Positions 25,901-34,117 of a stretch of DNA of 43,468 nt are shown here, piece after piece. The notes under the pieces are model-generated. The model did not search any database, was not told the origin of the DNA, and saw only the letters and a program-made list of their open reading frames with translations. Within the stretch, counting starts at the first letter, position 1, and every line of letters begins with the position of its first letter. A program made the translations under genes and the position numbers. Where the stretch lies: positions 1 to 43,468 of IMG/VR virus record IMGVR_UViG_3300046804_003549; one strand, 5' to 3'. Origin of the DNA: a virus.

Positions 25901-28900
25901 TGTGAAGGATTATCAACAATGTATTTGACAGCACCGCGGTCAAATACATAAGATGTTCCTGTGTTAGTGACTGTGTCTGAATCGTCGTTTTGGGCACCAA
26001 CAACAATCATTCTACCATTGTCAGTCTGAGCTATACTGCAACCAAATCGGGCATCTGGCTGTGCTGGAACTGTCAAGGTATCAACAAACTCAAACTGTGT
26101 TTTTGCAATTAGATCGATGTTTGCACCCGCGGTTGGAACAGTATTAAACACAATATCATTGGCATAGGCACTGTCGTTGTTGAAATCGTAATCAATAAAT
26201 GGCCGTTGCAATATTCCGTCTACAGTAACAGTAATGTCCCAAATGCTGTTTACAGCGTAAAGATATGGGTCAACTGGGAAAATATAGTTGGTGCCAATGC
26301 CGCTTCCGCTGGTGGTGTAAGAAACTATTCCTCCTGCTCCATCAACTTCAGCAATTGTAATAACAAGATTGTTGGCTGGGGCAGTAGGGCTTGCTGGTAA
26401 CGAATTATCTGTAGCAAGCAAGTCGCCATTGATGGTGACAGTATCACCAATAGCATAACCTGATCCAGCGGTTGTTACCGTGGCAAAATATTGACCACGT
26501 GTGTTCAAAATTGTAAACTTTGCGCCCAGGCCTGAGCCGGTGGTGCTATTTTGCACAACATCGTAGAAAATTTTAGAATCTAATTTTTGAGCTTGTTTGC
26601 GTTGAATGATCAAAGATTGGCCAGCTGGGGGCAAGTCGACCAATACTACACTGATTGCGTTTACAGTATAATCGTTTCCGTAGCTCAACAATTTGTTGTT
26701 GTATATAACAACCAGTTGTTCTGGCTGTGCTGTATCAATTTGTATACTTTGAGCATAGTTATAGATCTTAGTTAGGCCATCTGTTGTATAACGAACTTGT
26801 TGTAATTCAACATCGTTGCGAGCAAACGCATATACTTTGTTGTTTCCTGGTGCTCCAATAAACATCCAACGTTCATTTTTACTAACCGACACAGCATATC
26901 CAAATTCGCCAGCGCCAAAATCTTGATCTGGTGACACCAAAAGCTGACGCTGTTCAAAGGCATTGCTGTCTTCTGCTCGATATATTACACCAGCATAGCC
27001 CATGTTGGCATTAGACTTGCTGGCTCCAGCGGCAATCCAGCTTTGTTCACCAAGATCAACTGAGTTTCCATAGCCCAATGTGTCAGTGGCGCCAAGAAGT
27101 AAAATTGAATTTTCAGCGTATTGATTTGTAATGTCTTTGATATAGGAATATACCGCCCCAACAGATGGGGAACTTTCTGAAATTTTGTAGCCAGGTGCGC
27201 CTGCAACGGCTGCAATATTGTTTGTGCCTTGAGAAATACTGGAGCCAAGTCGGCTTTGATAAATGGGATTGGTTTGAGGAATATTTTTAGACTGAAGTTG
27301 TGTGAAAGGTGTTTGTTTTTCTAACACAGTCCATTTGCCAAATCCGTTGTTGTCTACCCAAGCTCTAGATCCCGAAGTCAATTCATTTGCATAGCTAAGA
27401 TTGATAACGTCACTGGCCTGAGACACACGCATGGTGCGTAATACCACAGCTATTCCATTGCCTGTAACATCGCGAGTAACGGTTAATTGAATAATTATTG
27501 TGTCGGCTGTGGGTGCGGCCAGTACTCTGTAAACTCCATCAATTTCTGAGTTGAAATATCTAATTACGATGATATTTCCAGCTATTAGATTATGTTTCTT
27601 GGTAAATTTTACAACGCTGGTGTTGTTTAAATTAGAACTTACTAATTCAACATACCCTGGAACTGACATGCAACGAAACACTCCCCAGTCGTAGGCATTT
27701 GTTTTGGCAGCCCAGATTGTTGTTCCAATTCCAATAGAATCTAAAACACCCGGTGCTAGTTGTGGTCTTGCATCCAGACTAAACACTGTGATGTCAACGT
27801 CATCAAGGCTGACATATCCTGCGGTGGGCAAAGCCGAATCTTGTACTGCTGTTGTGGTAGTAGGAAATACATTTGTGCTGGTAATTTTATAACTTTGTCT
27901 CCAAAGATCTGTATATAGAACAGTTTGATCGGCTTTGCTTTCTTCTCCCACATTGACAATTTGCACAACCGAAGGGTCTGCAAGCAAATCAGCTTCATTG
28001 AGTCTCAATTCAACAAAACTTTTGTTTGCGTTGGCTCCGTATGTGCCGCGAAGCACAGCCCAGTTCTCATAAAGATCGTATTCAGCAATTTCTTTGTCAG
28101 TTTTTGCATTGCCTATTAACTGAACTGATCTAATGGTTCCTTTATCTCTAAGGAACTGCTTGTATACATTGACTTGGCTAATATCGTCAAGATTCAACGC
28201 AGACATGTACTGTCTTGGTCTAAACCCTATCAGTCCGTATGCCATTAAATCCTGATCACTTTCAAGATTTGCGTCATTTATACTATAGCTATTGGCCAAT
28301 TGGTTGCTAAAGTTAGGTAAGTTTTGTAACATACCCCTTTGTATTTTTGTATAATCACTCTTGATCCAATCGTTGTAGTCAAAATTAATCTTAGGCTGAA
28401 CAATGGTCTGTGCAGACCAATAGTTGTTCTTGTAAAGAACAATTTCTCCCTTGGTATATTTTTTGTTCTGGCTCCATTCCTCAATTGTGGAATTGTCGTT
28501 GTATATAAAGCCACGTGCATCAAGTTGACCGTTCCAGCCTGAATTTATAATTGCTGTTACATTAACACGGCTCTGCCTTGCTCCTGTAATAGGATCATAA
28601 ATCAAATCATTGAACACACTGATATTGTCAAGAACTACCAAGCTTTCATAAGAAGTGTATTTGAGATCTAAATAACTGATAGTTTGTTCATTCATTGAAG
28701 ATACTTTGAAAATATTTTCAAATCTTTCAACAACCAGGTCTCTGACAGTAACTGTGGTTCTATTTTGATCTAGAATATTATTTTCAGGTGTTTGTGCTAC
28801 AATTTCATCAATGATTGCTTGATCTTTGTATGCGGTTAGGCTAAATGCAGTAGGGTTAAGATTAATAATAGCACCCGGTTCCCAGCCTTGGTTTGCCCAG

Positions 28901-31900
28901 TACAAAAATTCCTGCGCCATTTGTTGCCAGTTAAGATCATAGCCATTTTGTTTGTCGTTGAAAATCAATCCCTGAGTAGAAAGCAGTTCACCGTAACTCA
29001 ATAAGAAATCAACAACAACACTTTTATTGGTAAAAACATATCCATAAGGAATTTTAATCACTTGATCAGTGTATTGGTTTGGAACAGATATAGTTTCGCC
29101 CCCGGCAGTGATAGATGTTGTGGTCCCGTAGGGCTTGCTGGTTAAAATTTCAAAGTATGGGTTGTTAATACTGTATCCATACACTGCGTATCCGTTTTCC
29201 AACGTTTGAAAAATCACAGAACTGTAAATTATGCGGTCAAATGGTTGGTTTTTATACAGAAGTAAGTTGTAGCTGTTGTCGGGTAACAATAAACTTGAGT
29301 TCAAACTGTTGGGACTTGACTTTTCTGTGTAAATGTTGAGATATTGCTTGTCTGTGAATGCGCCCACACGATAGCAAAGTCTTACATCAAGACTCTCTAG
29401 ATCTTTGCTTAATTGATTGCTGCTGTTGATTCCAGCTTGTTGGTTATAATCCACAATCCAATCAATGTAACTGGCCTTGCTTGTTCCGTTGCCATAAACT
29501 TCAATGCCATTGGCGTCAAGACGATATCGATCATTGTAAAGATACTGATTGTAGTCTGTGTCAAATTTGTAAAGGTCTCGATCAACAAACAACGAAAAGA
29601 ATTCAGCTGGTCTCGTTAGAGCCAGCAATCTCATTAGTGCAAACGGATAACTAGAACTGCGTATCCAGGAATATTCTACTGGGCCGCCATCACCAAATAC
29701 CCAACTCTTTTGGAACTGGCTGGTATCATAAAATCCAACTACACTATCAAATGGACTTAGCAGTTCTCCTTCGGTACCAGTGGGTATTACTTCAGTAAGT
29801 TGCGGGCGAGCATATTCAGGGCGAAAATATTCTCCCGCTGGGTCAGCCACACGGCCTGCTGCAAGATCGTCCCAGAGCACTAAGTTATCACTGGTATAAG
29901 GTGCAGCGCCATAGACATCTTCCCACCAAGTAGGTTGAATACTAAATCCTAGCATTTCCCAGGGAGTAGTATTGGGACTGGTGGTATCATAGAACCAACG
30001 ATACAATCCTCTCCAAGCACCCACTGGCATAGGACTTTCATTTGGCCCAGTTAATTTGTTGCCAGTTGCAATGTAATTCCACGTAAATTCATTGGAAGCA
30101 GAGAAATCTTGTTCTTGATAATTTAGTTTGTTCCATCCAATCCAACTCAAGAAGTCAGAGCTCAGTATCTGATTAATTTCACTCAATGAATAGTCTGTTG
30201 TTCTAAACTGGCCGGGCACAACTTCTGTAGCAGACAGTGGTACGGCGCTTTTAATTTTTAAGTTGTTAAAAATTCTTTTTTCAAATTCTAACAAAAGTTC
30301 GTCACGGAAATCACCAAACGCCGCAGTAAGACTGCCATCATGACCCTGTATCATGACCTGAGGATTTACATAATTGGTGTCAACATAAATTTTTGGCACA
30401 AACGCAGGATACAATCCCAGTTTGGTGGGTGTGTTGGGAACAAAATTACCATACGTAGTTGGATATTCTCTAATGGTAACAGTATCACCCAGGACCAATG
30501 GAGAAATAATAGTAAGTCTAGGTCCATCATCTGAGACAATATAGTCTTTGTTGATAATCAACAATGTATCATTTACATATACCAATAGACCTTGATAATT
30601 TGAACTTGTAAAATTGTAGGTGCTAGATAAATCAAACACATTGGTGCTGATTGGTGTTATTTTACTAATTCGTTGAGTGTATACCGAACTAGCAGGTAAC
30701 ATGTCTGACCAGTAGAATGGTGAGGTTTGAGTTTTTCCTGAATTAATATCATTGATGACCGAAGTCAGCATGTCAGTAATTGTATAATTGGTATAGTCGT
30801 TACGAGTTGCTGTGTCCAATAATTGTGCTTTGAATTTTTCATATTCTCTGCTGTTATAAGACAATGCATTGAATATATTGTATTCATTGCTTCTCATAAA
30901 ATATCCAGCAAGAGTCATTGGAGCACTCTGTTGTAAAATGTTCTGACCGTAAGGAATTATATTACCAAGATCTCTAGAATTGTTAGCTCCGTTTATAGGG
31001 CCAACCAATTGTTTTAGATTTTGACCAATTGACTGATAGTGGGATCTGATTGTTCCCAGAGTAAACGTTGAACTGTTTCCATTGAGAGGATTGTTTTCTA
31101 AATTGTTCGGAACTTGATAAAAGGCAAATTTACTAACTTTGTCACTGAGAGCATCAACTTCGATCAATGATCCCAAACCGCCAAATTTATCAATACTGTT
31201 TAATACAATAGTGGTTGTGTCACCAGAAACTGCAACTGTATAATTGATTGGTTCGATAAAAATACCTGCTATGTACAATTGAACGGCAGGAAATACCGAT
31301 GTAATATCAACTGGTACGTCTAGCACCAGTGGTGACCCGTCGTATTCAAAACTAAATTGTTGTCTAACAATGCTTTTTGCCGCAGCAGGTTGCCATCCAA
31401 TTTCTTTAATAAAATCTGTTCTTGAACGATATTGACGGACGTAGCCCATGCTAATCATTTCAGTGGTAGAAACACTGTCTTTGGTATAAACAAAGGAATC
31501 TGTATAGAGATTGTTTTCAAAAACAATGTCGCCTACGTTGCTGAGACTGAGATACTTTAGAGGGAATCCCAGTACTGTGTCATCGGTACCTGTGCCAACA
31601 GCATAGGAAAACAATTTGCTACCTAAAAAGTTTGTTGATGGATATTTAGATCTATCTCCAAGGCTTGTACCCGATACGTCATAAACATCGAACAATGGTG
31701 CTTGGTTGGTTTCGGTTTTTTGTTGCGCAGGAAACCAAGTAATACCGTCAAAGTAAAAAGATTTACCTTGTTGAACAATGCCAGAAATGCAAACAACAGT
31801 TTGATTTACTAAGATTGTAGAATCATCAGCAGGCACTAAATTGATAATTGGTTCTGCAATTAGAGGTGGCACAGTGTCAGGAACAATAAATTCAACCTGA

Positions 31901-34116
31901 TAAATTTTATTTCTAACATTGGCATCAAGGTCTGCAGCAAAAATAACACGAGTACCATTGATAAATGAATATCCATCAATGCTGTAACCTACACTACCGT
32001 TGATTGTGCTCATTGCATCTGTGGCAGCAAAGTCAATGATGTTAATTGGTTGTTTGCCTTCGGTACCAAAGTTGAAAAGTCTGGTATTGGCTCTAAATTC
32101 AATGATGGGTCTTTTGGCTCTGTAATTGTTGTCCAATAGTGCCACAGTATTGTTGTAACCTGCGCTGGCATTGATAACATCAATGTGGAACCAGCGATTA
32201 CTTCTGGACCAAGCATTGCGATCTAGGCTTGCTCGATTGATAGTTAGATAGTCAGGAACCAGCGGCTGATTAAGGCTGGCATCATAATTGCCCACATCAA
32301 AGGGTGTGCTATCATAAGGTATTGTTGCGCTCTGTGTGTATGTTTCTGGGGTAATAAAATTGCCGACTGGTAATAGTGTAATTGCAGTACCCACACCCTC
32401 AACATAGTATGTGTTGTTTGCATAGGATTCAGGCACTACATTTCCAACAAAAGTTACTTTCAGTCCGTTGGTAAATTCTACAGCATTGGGACTGATGTAA
32501 TTCTTCTTGCCAATGATGTCAGCAACGTTGAGCTGTTCTTGATTGGTTTGATCAACCAATTCAATTCTGCCAAGAATTTCAGGATCTGTTCCGTCTTGAT
32601 AATACAGTGTTGATTTAACAGCAGTCAACAATGGAATTTGTTCAAACACAAAGCTTGAATTTTTGAACCACTGAGTGCTGGAATACACTGTTCCATATAG
32701 AATATCAAATTTCTGTAGTTTTTCTACTGACAAAAAACTGGTAAGCTTGATATATTTGATTTCGTCTATTGTTTCGTAGTTGGCTAACCAAACGCCGTAT
32801 CGCTGATTCTCTGGCACAGGAACTGATTCGTCAAACTCTTCGCCAAATCCACCGCCAATAACATTGTATTCCCAACCAGCCGCAGTTTCTTGAAACACTA
32901 GAGTTTTGCCGTTGATATTGGAAATGCCGTCAATTCCACCATAAGTGGCCACAAATAAATCAACAGGTATATTGTTTATTTGATTAAAGTTGAGATTGGT
33001 AATGAGATCAACCCCACGATTAGGCAAAGAATTATTGATGCTTTGCAACGAATAGTAAAAATTTTGATCCGTGGTCAACGGAACATTAAATGTTACTGTG
33101 CCAAGATCTTCGCCGTTGTTCACTACACCTAACACATCTCTACCACTGATGTTGGGTGTGTTAATTAAATTTCCACTGATACCAGGATCAACTTGAATCC
33201 AAAATCCAGGGCCGGTACCCGGTACCGCATCAACAATTTCTATTGTGCCCTTCATGTTTCTCTGTAGATCATTACAGTAGTAAAGAACGTCGGGTGCATC
33301 CTGTGGCACAGTGAAAGTGATTTTACCAGAAACGAGACCATTATTGGTGACGCCGTCAGTGTATTGATTAGTAGTTCCTAGGGTTGGCTCTGTTTTTATA
33401 TAAAACTTGTATTCGTTTCTAACCAATGTAAACACATAGGTATTGCCTCGAACCAATTTTAAAGTTGGGTTGTCTTCGTAATCAATAACAAATGCACTTG
33501 TACCTTTGCTGCTGACTCGAAAATTTACTGTTTCTTTGTCATTTTGAGAAACATCGAATTTGTATGTTCCACCACGGACCAATCTAATCACAGGATTGTT
33601 GCCTGTTTGATTACTGAAAGTATACACACCATCCTGTCTAGTAACTTCAAACGTATCTTGCAATGGAAGTTCGCCTGAAAATACATTTACAGCATCAGGG
33701 CCAGCAGGCAACCAGTAATATTGACTAAAGTTTGTAAATTTGTCTAGATCGACAAACGGATCCCAGGTATAGTAATCACTGGTATAGAGTCGATCAGCAT
33801 TGTTAGTATATCCGCCGGCTTGACCAACGGCATCAGTTATGCCAGGATATGTGATAGCATCCTGGACCTGATTGGTATCATATTTTTTTAATACCACGCC
33901 CGGCTCAAGTTGATAATTTGTTCTTACTGCGGTTGTTTCTTTGATGTATTCGTTGTTGGGATTGACGCCTGGGCCCACTCGACGGCCAACAAAACCTTGA
34001 ATTTTTGTAAAATCGGGCTCTTGAACAAGTTGGTCCAGAGTGGCCGAAAGAAATTGTTTATTTGTAGAAGTTTGAAAAATTTCAGGTAAAAATTCTACGG
34101 TTCTGACTCTCGCCAT
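19984..34116 (-). CDS. Giant virion structural protein, 4710 aa (baseplate/tail, after gp6)
   Basis: This single frame fills a third of the window. The N-terminus (FLPEIFQTSTNKQFLSATLD, then YQLEPGVV) matches my memory of the large structural proteins that follow gp6 in marine T4-like phages, the place of T4 gp7. Residues about 174-296 hold two cupredoxin-like segments (LVRGGTYKFDVS, LVRGNTYVF, LYYCNDLQRNMKG). Residues about 2290-3090 hold seven FG-GAP-like blades with GAP or GSP turns, consistent with a seven-bladed beta propeller carrying inserts. At least eight modules of the form VxVNGxxLxxGxDYTV...PxxGDxIxI are spread along the protein, and GAGYTEPPVVTVTG-type modules also occur. It starts 2 nt after gp6, behind GGAG. 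It probably forms baseplate periphery and host-contacting arms, which is inference. Confidence 0.88.
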   Translation of the reverse strand: MARVRTVEFLPEIFQTSTNKQFLSATLDQLVQEPDFTKIQGFVGRRVGPGVNPNNEYIKETTAVRTNYQLEPGVVLKKYDTNQVQDAITYPGITDAVGQAGGYTNNADRLYTSDYYTWDPFVDLDKFTNFSQYYWLPAGPDAVNVFSGELPLQDTFEVTRQDGVYTFSNQTGNNPVIRLVRGGTYKFDVSQNDKETVNFRVSSKGTSAFVIDYEDNPTLKLVRGNTYVFTLVRNEYKFYIKTEPTLGTTNQYTDGVTNNGLVSGKITFTVPQDAPDVLYYCNDLQRNMKGTIEIVDAVPGTGPGFWIQVDPGISGNLINTPNISGRDVLGVVNNGEDLGTVTFNVPLTTDQNFYYSLQSINNSLPNRGVDLITNLNFNQINNIPVDLFVATYGGIDGISNINGKTLVFQETAAGWEYNVIGGGFGEEFDESVPVPENQRYGVWLANYETIDEIKYIKLTSFLSVEKLQKFDILYGTVYSSTQWFKNSSFVFEQIPLLTAVKSTLYYQDGTDPEILGRIELVDQTNQEQLNVADIIGKKNYISPNAVEFTNGLKVTFVGNVVPESYANNTYYVEGVGTAITLLPVGNFITPETYTQSATIPYDSTPFDVGNYDASLNQPLVPDYLTINRASLDRNAWSRSNRWFHIDVINASAGYNNTVALLDNNYRAKRPIIEFRANTRLFNFGTEGKQPINIIDFAATDAMSTINGSVGYSIDGYSFINGTRVIFAADLDANVRNKIYQVEFIVPDTVPPLIAEPIINLVPADDSTILVNQTVVCISGIVQQGKSFYFDGITWFPAQQKTETNQAPLFDVYDVSGTSLGDRSKYPSTNFLGSKLFSYAVGTGTDDTVLGFPLKYLSLSNVGDIVFENNLYTDSFVYTKDSVSTTEMISMGYVRQYRSRTDFIKEIGWQPAAAKSIVRQQFSFEYDGSPLVLDVPVDITSVFPAVQLYIAGIFIEPINYTVAVSGDTTTIVLNSIDKFGGLGSLIEVDALSDKVSKFAFYQVPNNLENNPLNGNSSTFTLGTIRSHYQSIGQNLKQLVGPINGANNSRDLGNIIPYGQNILQQSAPMTLAGYFMRSNEYNIFNALSYNSREYEKFKAQLLDTATRNDYTNYTITDMLTSVINDINSGKTQTSPFYWSDMLPASSVYTQRISKITPISTNVFDLSSTYNFTSSNYQGLLVYVNDTLLIINKDYIVSDDGPRLTIISPLVLGDTVTIREYPTTYGNFVPNTPTKLGLYPAFVPKIYVDTNYVNPQVMIQGHDGSLTAAFGDFRDELLLEFEKRIFNNLKIKSAVPLSATEVVPGQFRTTDYSLSEINQILSSDFLSWIGWNKLNYQEQDFSASNEFTWNYIATGNKLTGPNESPMPVGAWRGLYRWFYDTTSPNTTPWEMLGFSIQPTWWEDVYGAAPYTSDNLVLWDDLAAGRVADPAGEYFRPEYARPQLTEVIPTGTEGELLSPFDSVVGFYDTSQFQKSWVFGDGGPVEYSWIRSSSYPFALMRLLALTRPAEFFSLFVDRDLYKFDTDYNQYLYNDRYRLDANGIEVYGNGTSKASYIDWIVDYNQQAGINSSNQLSKDLESLDVRLCYRVGAFTDKQYLNIYTEKSSPNSLNSSLLLPDNSYNLLLYKNQPFDRIIYSSVIFQTLENGYAVYGYSINNPYFEILTSKPYGTTTSITAGGETISVPNQYTDQVIKIPYGYVFTNKSVVVDFLLSYGELLSTQGLIFNDKQNGYDLNWQQMAQEFLYWANQGWEPGAIINLNPTAFSLTAYKDQAIIDEIVAQTPENNILDQNRTTVTVRDLVVERFENIFKVSSMNEQTISYLDLKYTSYESLVVLDNISVFNDLIYDPITGARQSRVNVTAIINSGWNGQLDARGFIYNDNSTIEEWSQNKKYTKGEIVLYKNNYWSAQTIVQPKINFDYNDWIKSDYTKIQRGMLQNLPNFSNQLANSYSINDANLESDQDLMAYGLIGFRPRQYMSALNLDDISQVNVYKQFLRDKGTIRSVQLIGNAKTDKEIAEYDLYENWAVLRGTYGANANKSFVELRLNEADLLADPSVVQIVNVGEESKADQTVLYTDLWRQSYKITSTNVFPTTTTAVQDSALPTAGYVSLDDVDITVFSLDARPQLAPGVLDSIGIGTTIWAAKTNAYDWGVFRCMSVPGYVELVSSNLNNTSVVKFTKKHNLIAGNIIVIRYFNSEIDGVYRVLAAPTADTIIIQLTVTRDVTGNGIAVVLRTMRVSQASDVINLSYANELTSGSRAWVDNNGFGKWTVLEKQTPFTQLQSKNIPQTNPIYQSRLGSSISQGTNNIAAVAGAPGYKISESSPSVGAVYSYIKDITNQYAENSILLLGATDTLGYGNSVDLGEQSWIAAGASKSNANMGYAGVIYRAEDSNAFEQRQLLVSPDQDFGAGEFGYAVSVSKNERWMFIGAPGNNKVYAFARNDVELQQVRYTTDGLTKIYNYAQSIQIDTAQPEQLVVIYNNKLLSYGNDYTVNAISVVLVDLPPAGQSLIIQRKQAQKLDSKIFYDVVQNSTTGSGLGAKFTILNTRGQYFATVTTAGSGYAIGDTVTINGDLLATDNSLPASPTAPANNLVITIAEVDGAGGIVSYTTSGSGIGTNYIFPVDPYLYAVNSIWDITVTVDGILQRPFIDYDFNNDSAYANDIVFNTVPTAGANIDLIAKTQFEFVDTLTVPAQPDARFGCSIAQTDNGRMIVVGAQNDDSDTVTNTGTSYVFDRGAVKYIVDNPSQNTFTLPVGFAEPVAVIVNGEYLQNSANFVNGQFSIVGSTVTVDVALNVGDIVEIENNIFTLVQKIQSGQPYDQSAFGAALDICPTNCSLYIGAPLDGTVQTQAGSVQRMVNQSRLYGVITSTNANPVLTAGDNIRINDQLVSVPSVPNNTVQGLSIAINQSGIPNVSSSVANGLLTINTINIEAATEFNKLLVLPGTVGSAFDSLGFNIYAYAQTINSPNPTVGANFGSALTVSTDATTLIVGAPSGNVVEPVVFDSGTTYFDDRSTSYFNLEQNSGVVYSYDFLPSAHSSVDNPGKFVFGQQIYDYEVEPLDQWGAAVSYVNGRLLVGSPGSDLGDSAVDFGRIGVFENTTNRPAWYPIHVQVPVANSELFNSVFMYNQLDSGRTHFFDFINPLQGKILGAARQNIDYIGSDDPAKYNAGSVNNDGNYWANNKIGEIWWDISSVRFIDPLQNNITYISRRWAQIFPGSRVDIYQWTESAVSPSQYTGPGTPKDTTSFTVRSVLNQQGIFETKYYFWVTNIDQIDNTAGKTLSTVGIARYIENPRSSGIPYIAPIDASTIAIYNGLEFLSASDTIIHIGYDREFNNDNIHTEYELIAQDNPDSFLSANLYRKLQDSFCGVNSAGAAVPDVSLSIAEQYGVQYRPRQSMFADRFTALNNYLTYANSVLLMFPIVESRTFILLNSSEPEPTAASGEWNMRLANIQELSYQDLNEVSVGYRYLIISDSNNGGLWTIYQVEQTTGVLGGQKYTQLVRVQNYDTRKYWQHIDWYATGYNSSIVPLFEVPNFSALATVEFSTPVGGSVKVTTNAQGKFEIYQRTLTGWDRVGLQDGTIEFKEELWNYSLGRFGFDVEVFDAQYFDAEPVIETRKIIQAINEELFIDDLAIYRNKALILTFNFVLSEFKAPGWLTKTSLIDVNHKIRELLPFQIFRQDNQDFVLDYIQEVKPYHVQIREFNLIYNGQDQYDGNVTDFDSPSYYNRLLEIPQYVNPVLLPYAKSNAVGTGTPSSIADTPSDAEIWTEWPWSNWFNNYLLSIEQVEIIDGGAGYTEPPVVTVTGDAVSPAVLQAVINSAGKVVAIDVIDPGEGYSTTAVITISEGNGLGARAYAIMGNSLVRSIKTTIKYDRTEYNSTIVDWQANVEYLQDTQVRYNNKVWSANSTVQSTEFDPEQWTQVPASTLSGVNRTMGFYTPFVNEPGLQLPLLVDGVEYPGVQVAAVDFNQDTGFDIGNFDINPFDNISYGPEGQPTYDPAILDAIYESPYLDPFLGTRPTDINVDGGAYIDTYSSFAPEELVPGSEFDTLDFRVYTRPGADWTSNGHGFKSYSFGVDIESLPATYDLSVWFNQIPYLVSFGFSNQNTGVELIEAVNYTIDWETKTVTIVSGCNIGNTVIGIAYGVGGGNQLYRQNYAGNRIVNNQITVPVEYQQIQEVDVWVNGVPYTGLTYVAGPNNTTVVTFNDTFTVSDFVVVYVLGPTTIGSTTVNYSWSTPVTQTIIADGSSTLFELDNSLEYTNPANIIVLANGQRLRTAAGIEYYADGSSAYLLPDRLGFSQSLIADNEVLVYINDIPQVLGVDFTVEPYTGDTRHVVFTSTPATGERILISVTTNTQARVTGGQYLFIDTTLGYTPILGDIIEVITWNDTRQQNILTSVYVGPVSSGAVVTEGYDTTDFDAASLSDTPGSFDYAAGIVVQNNDLFLTRPTINPDKLWITLNGSQLFYGENFTIVNEEIILASGLLQVNDVVIITEFTNSITPDAMAFRIFQDMRGVQATYRITENSTTTLSQPLESGDDIIYVDDASNLDEPSLEKNIWGVLTINGERIMYRNRDTVNNTVSSLRRGTAGTAIADHNPGSYVYALGQGQIMPAEFQNYIDSNYFVGNGSTVQFDATNISFNDNDSTLEIDAVEVYVGGTRVTDGYTLLGANPVSVEFDVAPADGVGITILVRRGVTWYAPGAGTPSNGVALQDTDTQAARFLRGI

Positions 34117-34117
34117 A

